A stretch of 64,000 bases of DNA from the NCBI RefSeq assembly GCF_014534685.1, contig NZ_JACVVX010000004.1, positions 453,738-517,737 on the forward strand. The letters are read 5' to 3'. This document shows, piece after piece, positions 18,547 through 27,485 of this stretch (its first letter is position 1; every line of letters starts with the position of its first letter). The DNA is from Oryzicola mucosus (lineage in GTDB: Bacteria > Pseudomonadota > Alphaproteobacteria > Rhizobiales > Rhizobiaceae). The notes beneath the pieces were generated by a model. That model was not told the origin of the DNA and searched no databases. It was given only the letters and a program-made list of their open reading frames with translations. Position numbers and translations under genes: made by a program.

Positions 18547-19701
18547 ATGGAACCGATAGCCCGCGCAGATGTTGCAGCCTTCAGAAGCGGAGGGTCTGCA
18601 ATGGCCAATGCTATGATCGATGACAGCGGCTTGCGCGTGCATGAGGACCGCAGGCGCGGTCGCGGGGCTGGCGTCAATCCGTCGGGACGGTTCGAACCGG
18701 TCAGCCGCCACGTCTTCGACGACGGTTGGAGCGGTCTTGAGGACTTGCCGCCGTTCAAGACCGAGGTTCAGGTCGAAAAGCCGCGCACCATCATCACCCG
18801 CAACGAATCGCCAGACATCTCCTTTGATCGTTCGATCAATCCTTATCGTGGCTGCGAACATGGCTGCGTCTATTGCTTCGCACGGCCGACGCATAGCTAC
18901 ATGGGGCTGTCCGCCGGGCTGGATTTCGAAGCCAAGCTCTTCGCCAAACCTGATGCCGCCAAGCTGCTCGACAAGGAGCTGTCCAAGGAAGGCTATCAGC
19001 CGCGCACCATTGCCATCGGCACCAACACAGACCCCTACCAGCCGATCGAGAAGAAGTGGCGCATCATGCGCGAAATTCTCGAGGTGCTTGAAGCGCGCAA
19101 CCATCCCGTCGGCATTGTCACCAAATCGGCGCTGGTGACGCGCGACATCGACATCCTGTCGCGCATGGCCGAGAAGGGGCTGGCGAAAGTGGCCGTGTCG
19201 GTGACGACGATGGATCGGCTTCTGGCCCGCACGATGGAGCCGAGGGCCGCGACGCCGACGCGCCGGCTCGAAGCGATCCGCGAATTATCGTCGGCCGGAA
19301 TACCGACATCGGTCATGGTCGCGCCCATCATTCCCGGCCTGACGGATGCGGAGATCGAGCGCATCCTCGATTCGGCCAAGGCGGCGGGTGCGACGGAAGC
19401 GGGTTATGTCGTGCTGAGGTTGCCGTTGGAAGTCAGCCCGATCTTCAAGGACTGGCTGCTCAGGCATTACCCCGACAGCTACCGGCACGTCATGTCGCTC
19501 GTACGGTCGATGCGCGACGGCAAGGATTATGACAGCGAATGGGGCAAGCGCATGCGCGGGGCGGGCCCCTATGCCTGGCAGATCGGCCGCCGCTTCGAGA
19601 TCGCCGCGCGTCGGCTCGGGCTGAATGCCAAGCGGGAATCGCTGACCACGGAGCTGTTCAAGCCCGCACCGCGCAAGAACGAACAGCTGATGCTGCTTTA
19701 A
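18547..19701 (+). CDS. PA0069-family radical SAM protein
   Basis: The 384-residue protein carries the radical SAM cluster motif CEHGCVYC near residue 107, inside YRGCEHGCVYCFARP. FDRSINPYRG before it and ESPDIS are typical of the PA0069/SplB-like group. The 4Fe-4S cluster and SAM would generate a 5'-deoxyadenosyl radical; the substrate of this group is not established to my knowledge. The ATG at 18547 has GGAGG eight bases upstream, so it is preferred to an ATG at 18601. rnhB follows on the same strand after 114 bases, as it does in several rhizobial genomes. Confidence 0.9.
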   Translation: MEPIARADVAAFRSGGSAMANAMIDDSGLRVHEDRRRGRGAGVNPSGRFEPVSRHVFDDGWSGLEDLPPFKTEVQVEKPRTIITRNESPDISFDRSINPYRGCEHGCVYCFARPTHSYMGLSAGLDFEAKLFAKPDAAKLLDKELSKEGYQPRTIAIGTNTDPYQPIEKKWRIMREILEVLEARNHPVGIVTKSALVTRDIDILSRMAEKGLAKVAVSVTTMDRLLARTMEPRAATPTRRLEAIRELSSAGIPTSVMVAPIIPGLTDAEIERILDSAKAAGATEAGYVVLRLPLEVSPIFKDWLLRHYPDSYRHVMSLVRSMRDGKDYDSEWGKRMRGAGPYAWQIGRRFEIAARRLGLNAKRESLTTELFKPAPRKNEQLMLL

Positions 19702-19803
19702 CCTCTCAATACTGCGCAAGCCGCTTAACGTCTCCCGTCTGGCCCGTCCCCGGCCCAAGACGGAGCCCTCCCTGCCATTGCCCCACAAAGGCAGGAAGGA
19801 CTT

Positions 19804-19867
19804 GCGGAGAATCGGATGGGGTGCGAGTCTTGGCCCATTATGGCTCGCACGCGTACCGATTCTCCGC
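19804..19867 (+). promoter_or_regulatory. Long hairpin over the rnhB translation start
   Basis: A perfect 12-bp arm GCGGAGAATCGG (19804-19815) pairs with CCGATTCTCCGC (19856-19867). Inside it, GTGCGAG (19821-19827) pairs with CTCGCAC (19844-19850). The left arm includes the GGAGA that would serve the ATG at 19816, and the ATG at 19840 lies in the apical region. Such a fold should restrict ribosome access; whether it regulates rnhB is inferred. Confidence 0.55.
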
Positions 19868-20508
19868 TTCTCTTCGACCTGCCCGAAGGCCCTGATTTTT
19901 CCTTCGAGACCAGGGGCATGGCGCGCGGTCTCTGGCCGGTCGCGGGCCTGGACGAGGCGGGCCGCGGCCCGCTCGCGGGTCCAGTCGTCGCGGCTGCCGT
20001 AGTGCTCGATCCGCAGCGCATCCCCGATGGATTGAACGACTCCAAGAAGCTGAGCGCCCTGCAACGCGAAGAACTGTTCCTGCAGATCCTGGGCTCGGCG
20101 CTGGGTGTGGCGGTCGCTTCGGTTTCGGCCGAGGGCATCGACCGCAGCAACATCCTCAAGGCAAGCCTGGAGGCGATGCGGAGGGCGCTGGCGGCGTTGC
20201 CAATCCTTGCGAAGTCCGCGCTTGCCGACGGCCGCGACGTGCCTCCTGGGCTCGCCTGCCCGTGCGAAGCCCTGATCAAGGGCGATCAGCGCTCGCAGTC
20301 GGTTGCCGCCGCCTCCATCGTCGCCAAAGTTACCCGCGACCGGATGATGGCGGCGTTCGGCGCCCAAGACCCGCGCTACGGTTTTGAAATCCACATGGGC
20401 TATGCCACCGAACGCCACCGCAAGGCCATCGGCCAGCATGGCGCCTGCGGACGCCTGCATCGTGTGTCCTTCGCGCCGTTCAGGGTGGATGCGGCAGAAG
20501 ACTGCTGA
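19816..20508 (+). CDS. rnhB: Ribonuclease HII
   Basis: RNase HII removes ribonucleotides and RNA primers from RNA-DNA hybrids, with Mg or Mn. The catalytic signature [16 protein letters not shown] is at about residue 45, with the second Asp in [10 protein letters not shown] and Asp in [11 protein letters not shown] near residue 150; GRLHRVSF ends the fold. The start is ambiguous: the ATG at 19816 has GGAGA six bases upstream, while the ATG at 19840 gives [13 protein letters not shown], which better matches rhizobial RnhB N-termini. Both lie within a long hairpin. The gene that often follows in relatives, a CcrM-type methyltransferase, is not here. Confidence 0.93.
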   Translation: MGCESWPIMARTRTDSPLLFDLPEGPDFSFETRGMARGLWPVAGLDEAGRGPLAGPVVAAAVVLDPQRIPDGLNDSKKLSALQREELFLQILGSALGVAVASVSAEGIDRSNILKASLEAMRRALAALPILAKSALADGRDVPPGLACPCEALIKGDQRSQSVAAASIVAKVTRDRMMAAFGAQDPRYGFEIHMGYATERHRKAIGQHGACGRLHRVSFAPFRVDAAEDC

Positions 20509-20517
20509 GGCGTTTTG

Positions 20518-20698
20518 CGTCCTTCGAGGCGCGCCCGGTGATGATCAAATCCTTGTATTCACAGCCTTTGCGGACTTGCACCTCAAGGATGAGGTCCTGG
20601 GGGTGTCGATGCGTTTTCCGCGTTCGGTTCCGTCTGCGAGCCCGCAAGACGCTGCAAATCGAGCGATATCCTCCAAGGCGAGCCTCAAAGGATGCACA
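20518..20698. repeat. Intergenic repeat element with inverted ends
   Basis: The left end gcgtccttcgaggcgcg returns at the right as the near reverse complement gcgagcctcaaaggatgca. An internal segment, cacctcaaggatgaggtcc, has its own small dyad. Words of this type recur in rhizobial intergenic repeats, to my knowledge. It fills most of the 247-base gap between rnhB and atpF. Confidence 0.6.
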
Positions 20699-20705
20699 AA
20701 CAAGA

Positions 20706-20742
20706 AAGCCGCCGGTTGCCCGGCGGCTTCCTGAATTTTTTG
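20706..20742. terminator. Bidirectional terminator between rnhB and the atp operon
   Basis: GCCGCCGG pairs with CCGGCGGC around a short loop, with gaattttttgg on the plus side and a T-rich tract on the minus side (tttcttg). It lies 14 bases beyond the atpF stop and suits both convergent units. Confidence 0.75.
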
Positions 20743-20755
20743 GAGGCTCAGACGC

Positions 20756-21235
20756 TCAGTTGAGCTTGGACTTCACTTCGCTGACGGACGCCTGGAACAT
20801 GTCGGCATCGGCCCTGGCGTCGACGCGTGCAGCAAGAATGCGGCGCGCGGCTTCGACACCGAGATCGACCGCGCTGGCGCGAACCTCGTTGATTGCGTCG
20901 CGTTCGGCCTGACCGATCTTCTGTTCGGCAAGCGCGGCGCGGCGCGCAACATATTCCTCGGTCTTCTTATGAGCGTCCTCGGCCAGCATCGCGGCCTCGC
21001 GCTTGGCAGCCTCGACGATCTCGGAAGCCTCTTTTTCGGCCTCCTTGCGCTTGCGCTGGAATTCGGCCAGCAGCTGCTGGGATTCCTCACGCAGGCGACG
21101 CGCTTCCTCAAGCTCATTGCTGATCTTGGCGGCACGCTCGTCGAGCGCCTTCGAAATCATTCCCGGAACCTTCAGGTAGAAGATGATCCCGAGGAAAAGA
21201 AAGAGGGCTACGGTTGCCCAAAATGTAGCGTCCAT
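20756..21235 (-). CDS. atpF: F0 ATP synthase subunit b
   Basis: Subunit b is half of the peripheral stalk linking F0 to F1. The 159-residue protein has one N-terminal membrane helix (FWATVALFLFLGIIFYL) and then a long charged helix that would dimerise in the stalk (repeated EAEKEASEIVEAAKRE-type pattern). The gene is last of the F0 operon, 11 bases after the b' gene, and precedes a terminator. F1 genes are absent here, as usual in alphaproteobacteria, where F0 and F1 operons are separate. Confidence 0.94.
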   Translation of the reverse strand: MDATFWATVALFLFLGIIFYLKVPGMISKALDERAAKISNELEEARRLREESQQLLAEFQRKRKEAEKEASEIVEAAKREAAMLAEDAHKKTEEYVARRAALAEQKIGQAERDAINEVRASAVDLGVEAARRILAARVDARADADMFQASVSEVKSKLN

Positions 21236-21246
21236 CGCCTCTCTCC

Positions 21247-21834
21247 TTATTCTGCCGCGGCCTTGACGGCGGCAGCGGCTTCGGACCTTTCGACCGTGCC
21301 GCCAACCAGCGACTCGACGATGGCCGAAGCGGTTTCTTCCGCAATAGCACCGACGCCGCTCATGGCCGAAGCCTTGATCCCGGCGATGCGTTCTTCCGCG
21401 GCTGCGAGTTTCTGGTCGAGACCAGCCTCGACTTCCTTGCGCTTGGCTTCCGCCTCGGCCTTGGCGACATTGCTCGCCTCATTGCCGATCGCGTTGGCCT
21501 TTGCCTTGGCCTCGGCAAGCTCCTGCTCGTAAGCGGCCACGGCGGCGTCCGCCTCGGCCTTCATGCGGGCTGCCTGATCGAGATCCTGAGCAATGCGGTC
21601 GCGCCGCACTTCCAGGATACCGCCGATGCGCGGCAGGGCCACATTCTTGAGGAACAGGTAGAACAGGCCGAAGCTGATGGCCAGCCACAGGAGCTGCGAG
21701 GCATAGGTGGACGTGTCGAAGGGCGGGAAAACGCCCTGCGTCGCGCCGTGTTCGGCAGCCACCTCGGTGTGAGCAGCACCCTCAGCCGGAGCTGGAGTTG
21801 CCTCTTGGGCATAAGCCGTTGTCACAAACATCAC
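21247..21834 (-). CDS. atpG: F0 ATP synthase subunit b'
   Basis: The diverged b subunit forms a b-b' heterodimer in photosynthetic and alphaproteobacterial ATP synthases. The 195-residue product has an Ala/Glu/Pro-rich N-terminal extension before the membrane helix ([15 protein letters not shown] near residue 50), then a long alanine- and glutamate-rich stalk helix. [13 protein letters not shown] just before the membrane is typical of b'. The first or second Met may be the start. The gene is named atpF' or atpG depending on the scheme. It lies between atpE and atpF. Confidence 0.94.
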   Translation of the reverse strand: MMFVTTAYAQEATPAPAEGAAHTEVAAEHGATQGVFPPFDTSTYASQLLWLAISFGLFYLFLKNVALPRIGGILEVRRDRIAQDLDQAARMKAEADAAVAAYEQELAEAKAKANAIGNEASNVAKAEAEAKRKEVEAGLDQKLAAAEERIAGIKASAMSGVGAIAEETASAIVESLVGGTVERSEAAAAVKAAAE

Positions 21835-21892
21835 AGTCCCCTGTCCAACATAACCGGCCGCCAGATGCGGCCGGCTTCAACGCCTGCTTATC

Positions 21893-22120
21893 TTAGACTG
21901 CGAAGAGCAGCAGCAGAGCGATGAGGAGCGAGAAGATGCCCAGAGCTTCCGTCACCGCGAAGCCGAACACCAGGCGGCCGAACTGGCCGTCAGCTGCCGA
22001 CGGGTTGCGGAGGGCGCCCGACAGATAGCTGCCGAAGATGTTGCCCAGGCCGAGTGCCGTACCAGCCATGCCAAAGCATGCGAGACCGGCGCCGATGTAC
22101 TTTGCTGCTTCTGCTTCCAT
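21893..22120 (-). CDS. atpE: F0 ATP synthase subunit c
   Basis: Subunit c forms the proton-driven rotor ring. The 75-residue protein is a two-helix hairpin: [23 protein letters not shown], whose first part is [19 protein letters not shown], a polar loop with SGALRNPSA, and a second helix with the proton-binding Glu in [13 protein letters not shown]. Start ATG 22120 has AAGGAG nine bases upstream; a longer frame to 22174 lacks support. The Glu and GxGxGxG-like helix packing motif are intact. Confidence 0.96.
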   Translation of the reverse strand: MEAEAAKYIGAGLACFGMAGTALGLGNIFGSYLSGALRNPSAADGQFGRLVFGFAVTEALGIFSLLIALLLLFAV

Positions 22121-22194
22121 TTCCAAAACTCCTTCGTGGAACTGTTGCGATATCGTTGGAGCGCGGCGAACCATTCGCCGGCCCCGGGTGGTGA

Positions 22195-22944
22195 TCAGTG
22201 TCCGGGGTGGACCGCGTCGTTGAGGTACATGCAGGTCAGAACGGCGAAGACATAAGCCTGCAGGAACGCGACCAGGAACTCCAGGCCGGTGATGGCAACC
22301 GTCATCAACAGCGGGAGGATGGCGCCAACCACGCCGATCGCCCCAAAGGCGCTCAGCGACGTGACGAAGCCAGCAAAGACTTTCAGCGTGATGTGACCCG
22401 CCAACATGTTGGCGAACAGACGGACCGAAAGGCTGACCGGACGGGAGAGGAAGGAGATGACCTCGATGATCACAACCAACGGCACCAACATAGCGGGAAT
22501 ACCGCTAGGCACGAACAATTTGAGGAAGCCAAAGCCGTGCTTGAGGAAGCCGTAGACGATTACAGTTCCGATCACCAGCAGCGCCAACGCGAAGGTGACG
22601 ATGATCTGGCTGGTGACGGTGTAGAAGTAAGGGAACAGGCCAAGCAGGTTGGCCACGAGCACAAACATGAACAGGGAGAACACCAGCGGGAAGAACTTCA
22701 TTCCCTTGGAGCCGGCGGAGTCGCGCAGCATGGAGGCGACGAACTCATAAGACATTTCGGAGATCGACTGCAGCCGTCCCGGCACGAGGCCGCGGCTGGA
22801 GGTCGTCATATAGAGGAACGCGCCCGTCGCAACCGCCGTCGCGACCATGAAGGCCGAAGCGTTGGTGAAGGAGAGATCGAGACCTCCGACCTCAATCGGA
22901 ATCCATTTCGCGATGTGGAACTGATGGATCGGATCGTTGGCCAC
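22195..22944 (-). CDS. atpB: F0 ATP synthase subunit a
   Basis: Subunit a provides the proton half-channels facing the c ring. The 249-residue protein has five or six membrane helices. The essential Arg lies in [14 protein letters not shown] near residue 175, and the C-terminal helix carries the conserved polar stretch [16 protein letters not shown]. The N-terminus [11 protein letters not shown] is typical of rhizobia. It follows atpI by about 41 bases and precedes atpE by about 74 in the atpI-B-E-F'-F order. Confidence 0.96.
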   Translation of the reverse strand: MANDPIHQFHIAKWIPIEVGGLDLSFTNASAFMVATAVATGAFLYMTTSSRGLVPGRLQSISEMSYEFVASMLRDSAGSKGMKFFPLVFSLFMFVLVANLLGLFPYFYTVTSQIIVTFALALLVIGTVIVYGFLKHGFGFLKLFVPSGIPAMLVPLVVIIEVISFLSRPVSLSVRLFANMLAGHITLKVFAGFVTSLSAFGAIGVVGAILPLLMTVAITGLEFLVAFLQAYVFAVLTCMYLNDAVHPGH

Positions 22945-22985
22945 GATGGCGCCCCTTCACAACAATTTACGTCTTGCGACGCAGT

Positions 22986-23384
22986 TCACTTCCTGTCCGG
23001 CAGATCAGGAGGCCTGACGCCGGACTCTGAAACCATACCCGCGGACCGCAGGACATTGAGGACGCCAGCGCAAAAGCCCAGCAGAAGGAAAACGATCAGC
23101 CCCCAGGGCGACGTGCCCGCGAAACGATCAATGAACCAGCCCAGCCCAGCCCCGATGACGATGCCGGCAATGAATTCGCTCGAAAGCTTCATCGCCTGGC
23201 CGTAACCGGAGGAGCGCGACGGCTGGCCGTCTCTTTCCCCCTCGGCTGCCGCTGGACGGCTCTTGGCAAGTTTTGCCTCGAGTTCGAGCCTGCGGCGTTC
23301 GAGATCCTCGTCACGAAACGCACTGTCGACTGGCCTGCCGGGCTCGGTCTTGCCGGTTTCGTCTGGCCGTCTAGACTTGGCCAT
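22986..23384 (-). CDS. atpI: ATP synthase accessory protein I (AtpI/AtpZ-like)
   Basis: AtpI assists c-ring assembly or ion supply and is dispensable in several bacteria. The 132-residue product has a long charged N-terminal part with a coil-like stretch (DLERRRLELEAKLAKS), then two membrane helices: FIAGIVIGAGLGWFIDRF and WGLIVFLLLGFCAGVLNVLR. A GGGAGG sequence precedes the ATG. It is first in the F0 operon, 57 bases downstream of a sigma70-like promoter. Confidence 0.92.
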   Translation of the reverse strand: MAKSRRPDETGKTEPGRPVDSAFRDEDLERRRLELEAKLAKSRPAAAEGERDGQPSRSSGYGQAMKLSSEFIAGIVIGAGLGWFIDRFAGTSPWGLIVFLLLGFCAGVLNVLRSAGMVSESGVRPPDLPDRK

Positions 23385-23440
23385 CCCAACCTCCCTGCCC
23401 GGTGGGAACGTCGTGTTCCTTCCGCTTCAAAGTCGCCGGC

Positions 23441-23469
23441 AACATAGTTAGAGGGCCTGCCCCCGTCAA
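23441..23469 (-). promoter_or_regulatory. Sigma70-type promoter of the atpI-B-E-F'-F operon
   Basis: On the minus strand, TTGACG is separated from TATGTT by 17 bases. The -10 element lies about 57 bases upstream of the atpI start codon. This is the best promoter match upstream of the operon; no start site is known. Confidence 0.55.
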
Positions 23470-23628
23470 GCCGGGCAGACCCTGTTAACTCCAAGTATTT
23501 TCTTGTTTTATTTCATATATTTAGCGTGGTGCGACATCCTGCCCGCCATTCGCCGGGCCTCGTCATGGCCGAATCCGTCACCGCGCGGCTTCATACAAAC
23601 GCTGTCAAGGTGAGAATCCCCTGGCCGA

Positions 23629-24843
23629 TCAGCTCCAGCCGCCGCCATAGGTGCGGTAGAAGATGTGAAGGCCGATCTGGTTCATCTTTTTCATGGTGCG
23701 CGACCAACGCGGATTGACATAGGTGGCGTGGTAGTGGGTCGCCGAGGCCACTTCCGGGATGAATATCTTGCCCGCGGTGACCGCGAGAGCAATGTCCTTG
23801 GCGACCTTGAACCGCGATGGCTCGGTGATGATGTCGCGGATGCCATCGCAGGCGAAGGAGAACTGGCACCGGTTGCGCCAGCCGTCATTCTGATAGACGA
23901 CGCCGCAGATCGTGTCCGGATAAGTCGGGTTGCGGACGCGGTTGAGCACGACCTGGGCGACCGCCGCCTGCCCTTTCAGCAGTTCCCCGCGCGCCTCGAA
24001 GTAAATGGCCGTGGCGAGACATTGTTGCTCAGGATCCGTGAACACCGCCGCCGGCAGCGGCTTGCTCATCCAGGCATGGTCGCCGGGCGACAGAGGCGGT
24101 ATGAAACGGCCCTCATTCGGGTTTTCTTCCTTCAGCAGCGCCTCGAAAGGCGAGGCCCTGGCATAGTCAGGGCTGGACGGCCCATAGGCCGTCGCCAGAA
24201 TATCGGGCGTGGTGTTGGTGACGAGATCGGCCAGCATGGTCGGCACGCCGCTGGCAGCGCTCGGCGCCTCGTTGATGTAGAAGGTGGAAGCGACCTCCAC
24301 CTCCTTGCCGCGGATTTCGGGTTCGGCAAACGTCATCTTCAGCTCGCCGTCCAGCGTCGGCCGCAGCATGCTGGTGCGCTGGAAGATCGAGCCGGCGGTG
24401 AAATTCTTGGGCGGAGCCACCCGGGTTATGTGGACGATGCGGCCCTTCTTGTCGGAACGGGCGATGCGGGCCTCGTCGGGAATGGCGCTGGCCTCACCCT
24501 TCTTGCCGGTGAAGGCGACCGTGCCGAGGCCGGGGAGTTCGACGCCGGCGCCGGAGATCGAGCCGGTGGGAAGGTCGCCGTCGCGGAATTGCATCTGCGC
24601 CTGATGAACCGATCCGGCCGCGGAGCGCTCGACATAGGCGTGCCAGCGGTCGCCCTTGCCTTCCAGGCCCGAGATCAGGCTCGTCATGTCCTGATAGGCT
24701 GCGACGGTGGGAAAGCCGATCCAGATACCCAGGCCGATCACCAAGGGCGCGACAAACGAACGCTTCACATCAGCGGCGACGGCAAAACGCCGCTTTACAA
24801 ATCGTCGATGCACTGGACTCTCCGGACGCTTACTGAATCTCAC
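23629..24843 (-). CDS. Cell wall hydrolase, SleB/CwlJ (Hydrolase_2) family
   Basis: The 404-residue protein has an N-terminal membrane anchor or signal (FVAPLVIGLGIWIGFPTVAA near residue 35), a long poorly conserved middle, and a C-terminal Hydrolase_2 domain from about residue 275. The catalytic Glu is in AIYFEARGE, followed by VAQVVLNRVRNPTYPDTICGVVY, whose core is VVLNRVRNP. SATHYHATYVNPRW near the end is also diagnostic. Such enzymes cleave peptidoglycan as lytic transglycosylase-like or amidase-like hydrolases. It probably acts in the periplasm during growth or division. It is monocistronic. Confidence 0.9.
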   Translation of the reverse strand: MRFSKRPESPVHRRFVKRRFAVAADVKRSFVAPLVIGLGIWIGFPTVAAYQDMTSLISGLEGKGDRWHAYVERSAAGSVHQAQMQFRDGDLPTGSISGAGVELPGLGTVAFTGKKGEASAIPDEARIARSDKKGRIVHITRVAPPKNFTAGSIFQRTSMLRPTLDGELKMTFAEPEIRGKEVEVASTFYINEAPSAASGVPTMLADLVTNTTPDILATAYGPSSPDYARASPFEALLKEENPNEGRFIPPLSPGDHAWMSKPLPAAVFTDPEQQCLATAIYFEARGELLKGQAAVAQVVLNRVRNPTYPDTICGVVYQNDGWRNRCQFSFACDGIRDIITEPSRFKVAKDIALAVTAGKIFIPEVASATHYHATYVNPRWSRTMKKMNQIGLHIFYRTYGGGWS

Positions 24844-25001
24844 CGAAGAAAAAATGAAGCATTAACCTTGATGGATGGTTAATGACGAACATGCTTAATA
24901 ATTGATTTCATTAAGCCTTTCTTTACCATCAGCTGCCTGACGGCTGTCGTTGACGACCATGCTGAAAACTATGATTGTTTATTGAAGAGAATGGAGGCCC
25001 T

Positions 25002-25265
25002 GTGGAATTTTACCTGACGATCTTCATGCCCATGGCAATCTCAATCGCATTGGGAGTTGGCGTTCAGCGTGGCTTTCCATTTTGGCCGGCCGTATTCGCA
25101 ATCGGGATAACGTTTTCGACCTTCGCCGCTTTCTTGATTGTTGGAGTTCACCAATCCTGCTCCATCAATGAAAGTGAATGTATAGGAGCCACAGCCTTCG
25201 CCTGGCTCCTCGGCGTCTGGTGGTTCATGGCATTGATGATCTTCGTCGCCTATCAGAATGTCTGA
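25002..25265 (+). CDS. Small three-helix membrane protein, hypothetical
   Basis: The product of about 87 residues consists of three hydrophobic segments: FYLTIFMPMAISIALGVG, WPAVFAIGITFSTFAAFLIV and FAWLLGVWWFMALMIFVAY. A short loop between the second and third (SCSINESEC) has two cysteines that could form a disulfide outside the membrane. GTG at 25002 is chosen because GGAG ends five bases upstream. The GC content is lower than in neighbours. No family recognised; it borders a toxin-antitoxin pair, so it may be accessory. Confidence 0.65.
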   Translation: MEFYLTIFMPMAISIALGVGVQRGFPFWPAVFAIGITFSTFAAFLIVGVHQSCSINESECIGATAFAWLLGVWWFMALMIFVAYQNV

Positions 25266-25298
25266 CGCGGCATAGTAATTGACGATAAATCGAGCCGC

Positions 25299-25712
25299 TC
25301 AAAAATCCCATGGGGAAATGAGATCGAGACCTGTCGTCTGAAAGTCCTTCAGGTTGCGAGTTGCAAGACGCCCACCGTTGACCTTTGCGATGGCGGCGAT
25401 CATGCCGTCTGGCGCGGACATCGCAACACCCTGCCGCATTGCCCCACCCATCATCTCGCCATAGGTAATGGCTGCTGCTTCCGTGAAAGGAAAGATCCTT
25501 TCGGCGAAGCGATGACGCCAATCGGCAAGCCCTTGCTCCAATCGCAACGCGCGATTGTCGGGCTTGATCTTCTGAATACCAAAGGCAATTTCGCCAATGG
25601 TGATCGTCGGCAGCGCAACCTCGGCATCGTGCTTAACTAGCCATGCAACGACCGCGGGGTTCGGGCTTTTCCGCAGCGTTTCCGAAATGACGTTGGTATC
25701 CAGAAAGATCAA
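25299..25712 (-). CDS. PIN-domain toxin ribonuclease, VapC/FitB-like
   Basis: PIN toxins are Mg-dependent RNases, many cutting tRNA or rRNA. The 137-residue protein has the acidic quartet in the right places: Asp5 of FLDTNVISE, Glu41 of ITIGEIAFGI, Asp102 of SAPDGMIAA and a later Asp in ATRNLKDF. The spacing and the ISETLRKSPNP start match the FitB-like subgroup. The likely start is a TTG that overlaps the antitoxin stop (TTGA), so translation is coupled to the antitoxin. Confidence 0.88.
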   Translation of the reverse strand: MIFLDTNVISETLRKSPNPAVVAWLVKHDAEVALPTITIGEIAFGIQKIKPDNRALRLEQGLADWRHRFAERIFPFTEAAAITYGEMMGGAMRQGVAMSAPDGMIAAIAKVNGGRLATRNLKDFQTTGLDLISPWDF

Positions 25713-25957
25713 ATATCAGGACCCGAATGTGGGCGCCGTGACTGACGAATAACTGCCTCTAGATCGGCATCATCGGCAACGTCAGCCGAGAGACGCGCGT
25801 AAAAAGTCTCTGCCTGCTCGCGGTCACTGTTGCGAAGTTCATAAGCCTCGAGCGCGCGCTCGATGACATCTGCGATCGAGCGCTGTTCACGTCGAGCTAG
25901 ACGATGCGCAAGTTCGCGCGCCTTTGCGCTACGGACCGATAGCTGATGTTCTGCCAC
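25709..25957 (-). CDS. Antitoxin of the PIN-domain toxin, VapB/FitA-like
   Basis: The 82-residue protein begins with a ribbon-helix-helix or similar DNA-binding segment: QLSVRSAKARELAHRLARRE followed by RSIADVIERALEAYE, and its acidic C-terminal tail would wrap the toxin. The family normally represses its own promoter and blocks the toxin active site. Start GTG 25957 has GGAGG eight bases upstream. The gene precedes the toxin, the standard vapBC order. It is the second toxin-antitoxin module in the core part of the window. Confidence 0.85.
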   Translation of the reverse strand: MAEHQLSVRSAKARELAHRLARREQRSIADVIERALEAYELRNSDREQAETFYARLSADVADDADLEAVIRQSRRPHSGPDI

Positions 25958-26043
25958 TGCAACGCCTCCATTTCATTTCAATGATAGGTGGGCAAAGACC
26001 CTGCGGCAAGACGGCTGAATTGGCTAGACGTCAGAGAGCCTAC

Positions 26044-27480
26044 TCAGTGCTTCTTCTTTGCCCGGCCGGCAAAGGGGTTGTCGGAGGTGCGCAGCGCCAC
26101 ACGGATCGGCACGCCGGGCATATCGAACGACTCGCGCAGCGAGTTCACGAGATAGCGCACATAGGATTCCGGCACAGCCTCGGGACGCGAGCAGTTGACG
26201 ACGAAGCCCGGAGGACGCGTCTTGGCCTGGGTTACGTATTTGATCTTGAGCCGGCGCCCTGCCACGGCGGGCGGCGGGTGGTGGGCCAGAATGCCCTCCA
26301 GCCAACGGTTGAGCTTACCCGTGGAGACGCGGCTGTTCCAGACGCGATGGGTCTTGATGATCGCATCCATCAGTTTGTCGAGCCCACGCCCGGTTTCGGC
26401 CGAGAGCGGCACCGCCTGGATGCCGCGCACCTGCGGCAAGAGGCGCTGGGTCTTTTCACGCAGTTCGGCGAGCGCTTCCTGCGGATTGTCGATCATGTCC
26501 CATTTGTTGAAGGCGATAACCGGCGCCCTGCCCTCGCGGATGATCAGATCGGCGATCTGCAAATCCTGTTTTTCGAACGGGATCGTGGCGTCGAGCACAA
26601 TGACGACGATCTCGGCGAAGCGAATGGCGCGCAGGCCGTCGGCGACCGACAGCTTCTCGAGCTTCTCCTGAATGCGAGACTTGCGGCGCATGCCGGCAGT
26701 GTCGTGCAGCCGGATCAGCCGGCCTTTCCAGTCCCAGTCGACGGAGATGGAATCGCGGGTGATGCCGGCCTCGGGGCCGGTGAGCAGCCGCTCCTCGCCG
26801 ATCAGCGCGTTGATGAGGGTCGACTTACCGGCATTCGGACGGCCGACGACGGCGATGCGCAGCGGCTTGGTCTCGTCGTAAGCGGAGACGAGTTCGACGT
26901 CGGGGTCTTCGATGTCCTCGCCGATCAGCACGTCGCTTTCGGCGATGTCCTCGTCTTCGTCCTCGTCGGCACCCAGGGTCCGTTCATGGCCCAGCGCCTC
27001 GATGACGGCGTCGCGCAGGTCGGGCAAGCCCTGGCCGTGCTCGGCCGAGATCGGCACCGGCTCGCCGAGGCCGAGTTCCCACGCTTCCAGCATGCCGCCC
27101 TGAGCGCCGCGCGCCTCGGACTTGTTGGCGACCACCACGACAGGTTTGCCGGAACGGCGAACGATTTCACCGAAGGTCTTGTCGTCGGGCATGATGCCGC
27201 TCTTGGCATCGACCACGAAGAAGATCAGGTCTGCCTCTTCGATGGCGATCTCGGTCTGGGCGCGCATGCGGCCCTGCAAGGTGGCCGCGGCCGCATCCTC
27301 GAAGCCGGCGGTGTCGATGACGTCGAAATAGATGTCGTAAAGCTTGGCGGCATGAACGCGGCGGTCGCGCGTCACGCCCGGCGTGTCGTCGACCAGCGCG
27401 AGCTTCTTGCCGACGAGCCGGTTGAAGAGCGTGGACTTGCCGACATTGGGGCGACCGATGATTGCGACTTTGAAGGTCAT
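26044..27480 (-). CDS. der: GTPase Der (EngA), ribosome assembly
   Basis: Der has two tandem GTPase domains and a KH-like C-terminal domain and is needed for 50S subunit maturation. The first domain has [15 protein letters not shown] and NKSE; the second (from about residue 205) has [15 protein letters not shown] and NKWD. An acidic linker ([12 protein letters not shown]) separates them. The KH-like end starts near [16 protein letters not shown]. At 478 residues the length is normal. The start ATG lies six bases after the YfgM-like gene's stop, so the pair is cotranscribed. Confidence 0.97.
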   Translation of the reverse strand: MTFKVAIIGRPNVGKSTLFNRLVGKKLALVDDTPGVTRDRRVHAAKLYDIYFDVIDTAGFEDAAAATLQGRMRAQTEIAIEEADLIFFVVDAKSGIMPDDKTFGEIVRRSGKPVVVVANKSEARGAQGGMLEAWELGLGEPVPISAEHGQGLPDLRDAVIEALGHERTLGADEDEDEDIAESDVLIGEDIEDPDVELVSAYDETKPLRIAVVGRPNAGKSTLINALIGEERLLTGPEAGITRDSISVDWDWKGRLIRLHDTAGMRRKSRIQEKLEKLSVADGLRAIRFAEIVVIVLDATIPFEKQDLQIADLIIREGRAPVIAFNKWDMIDNPQEALAELREKTQRLLPQVRGIQAVPLSAETGRGLDKLMDAIIKTHRVWNSRVSTGKLNRWLEGILAHHPPPAVAGRRLKIKYVTQAKTRPPGFVVNCSRPEAVPESYVRYLVNSLRESFDMPGVPIRVALRTSDNPFAGRAKKKH

Positions 27481-27485
27481 CTGGG

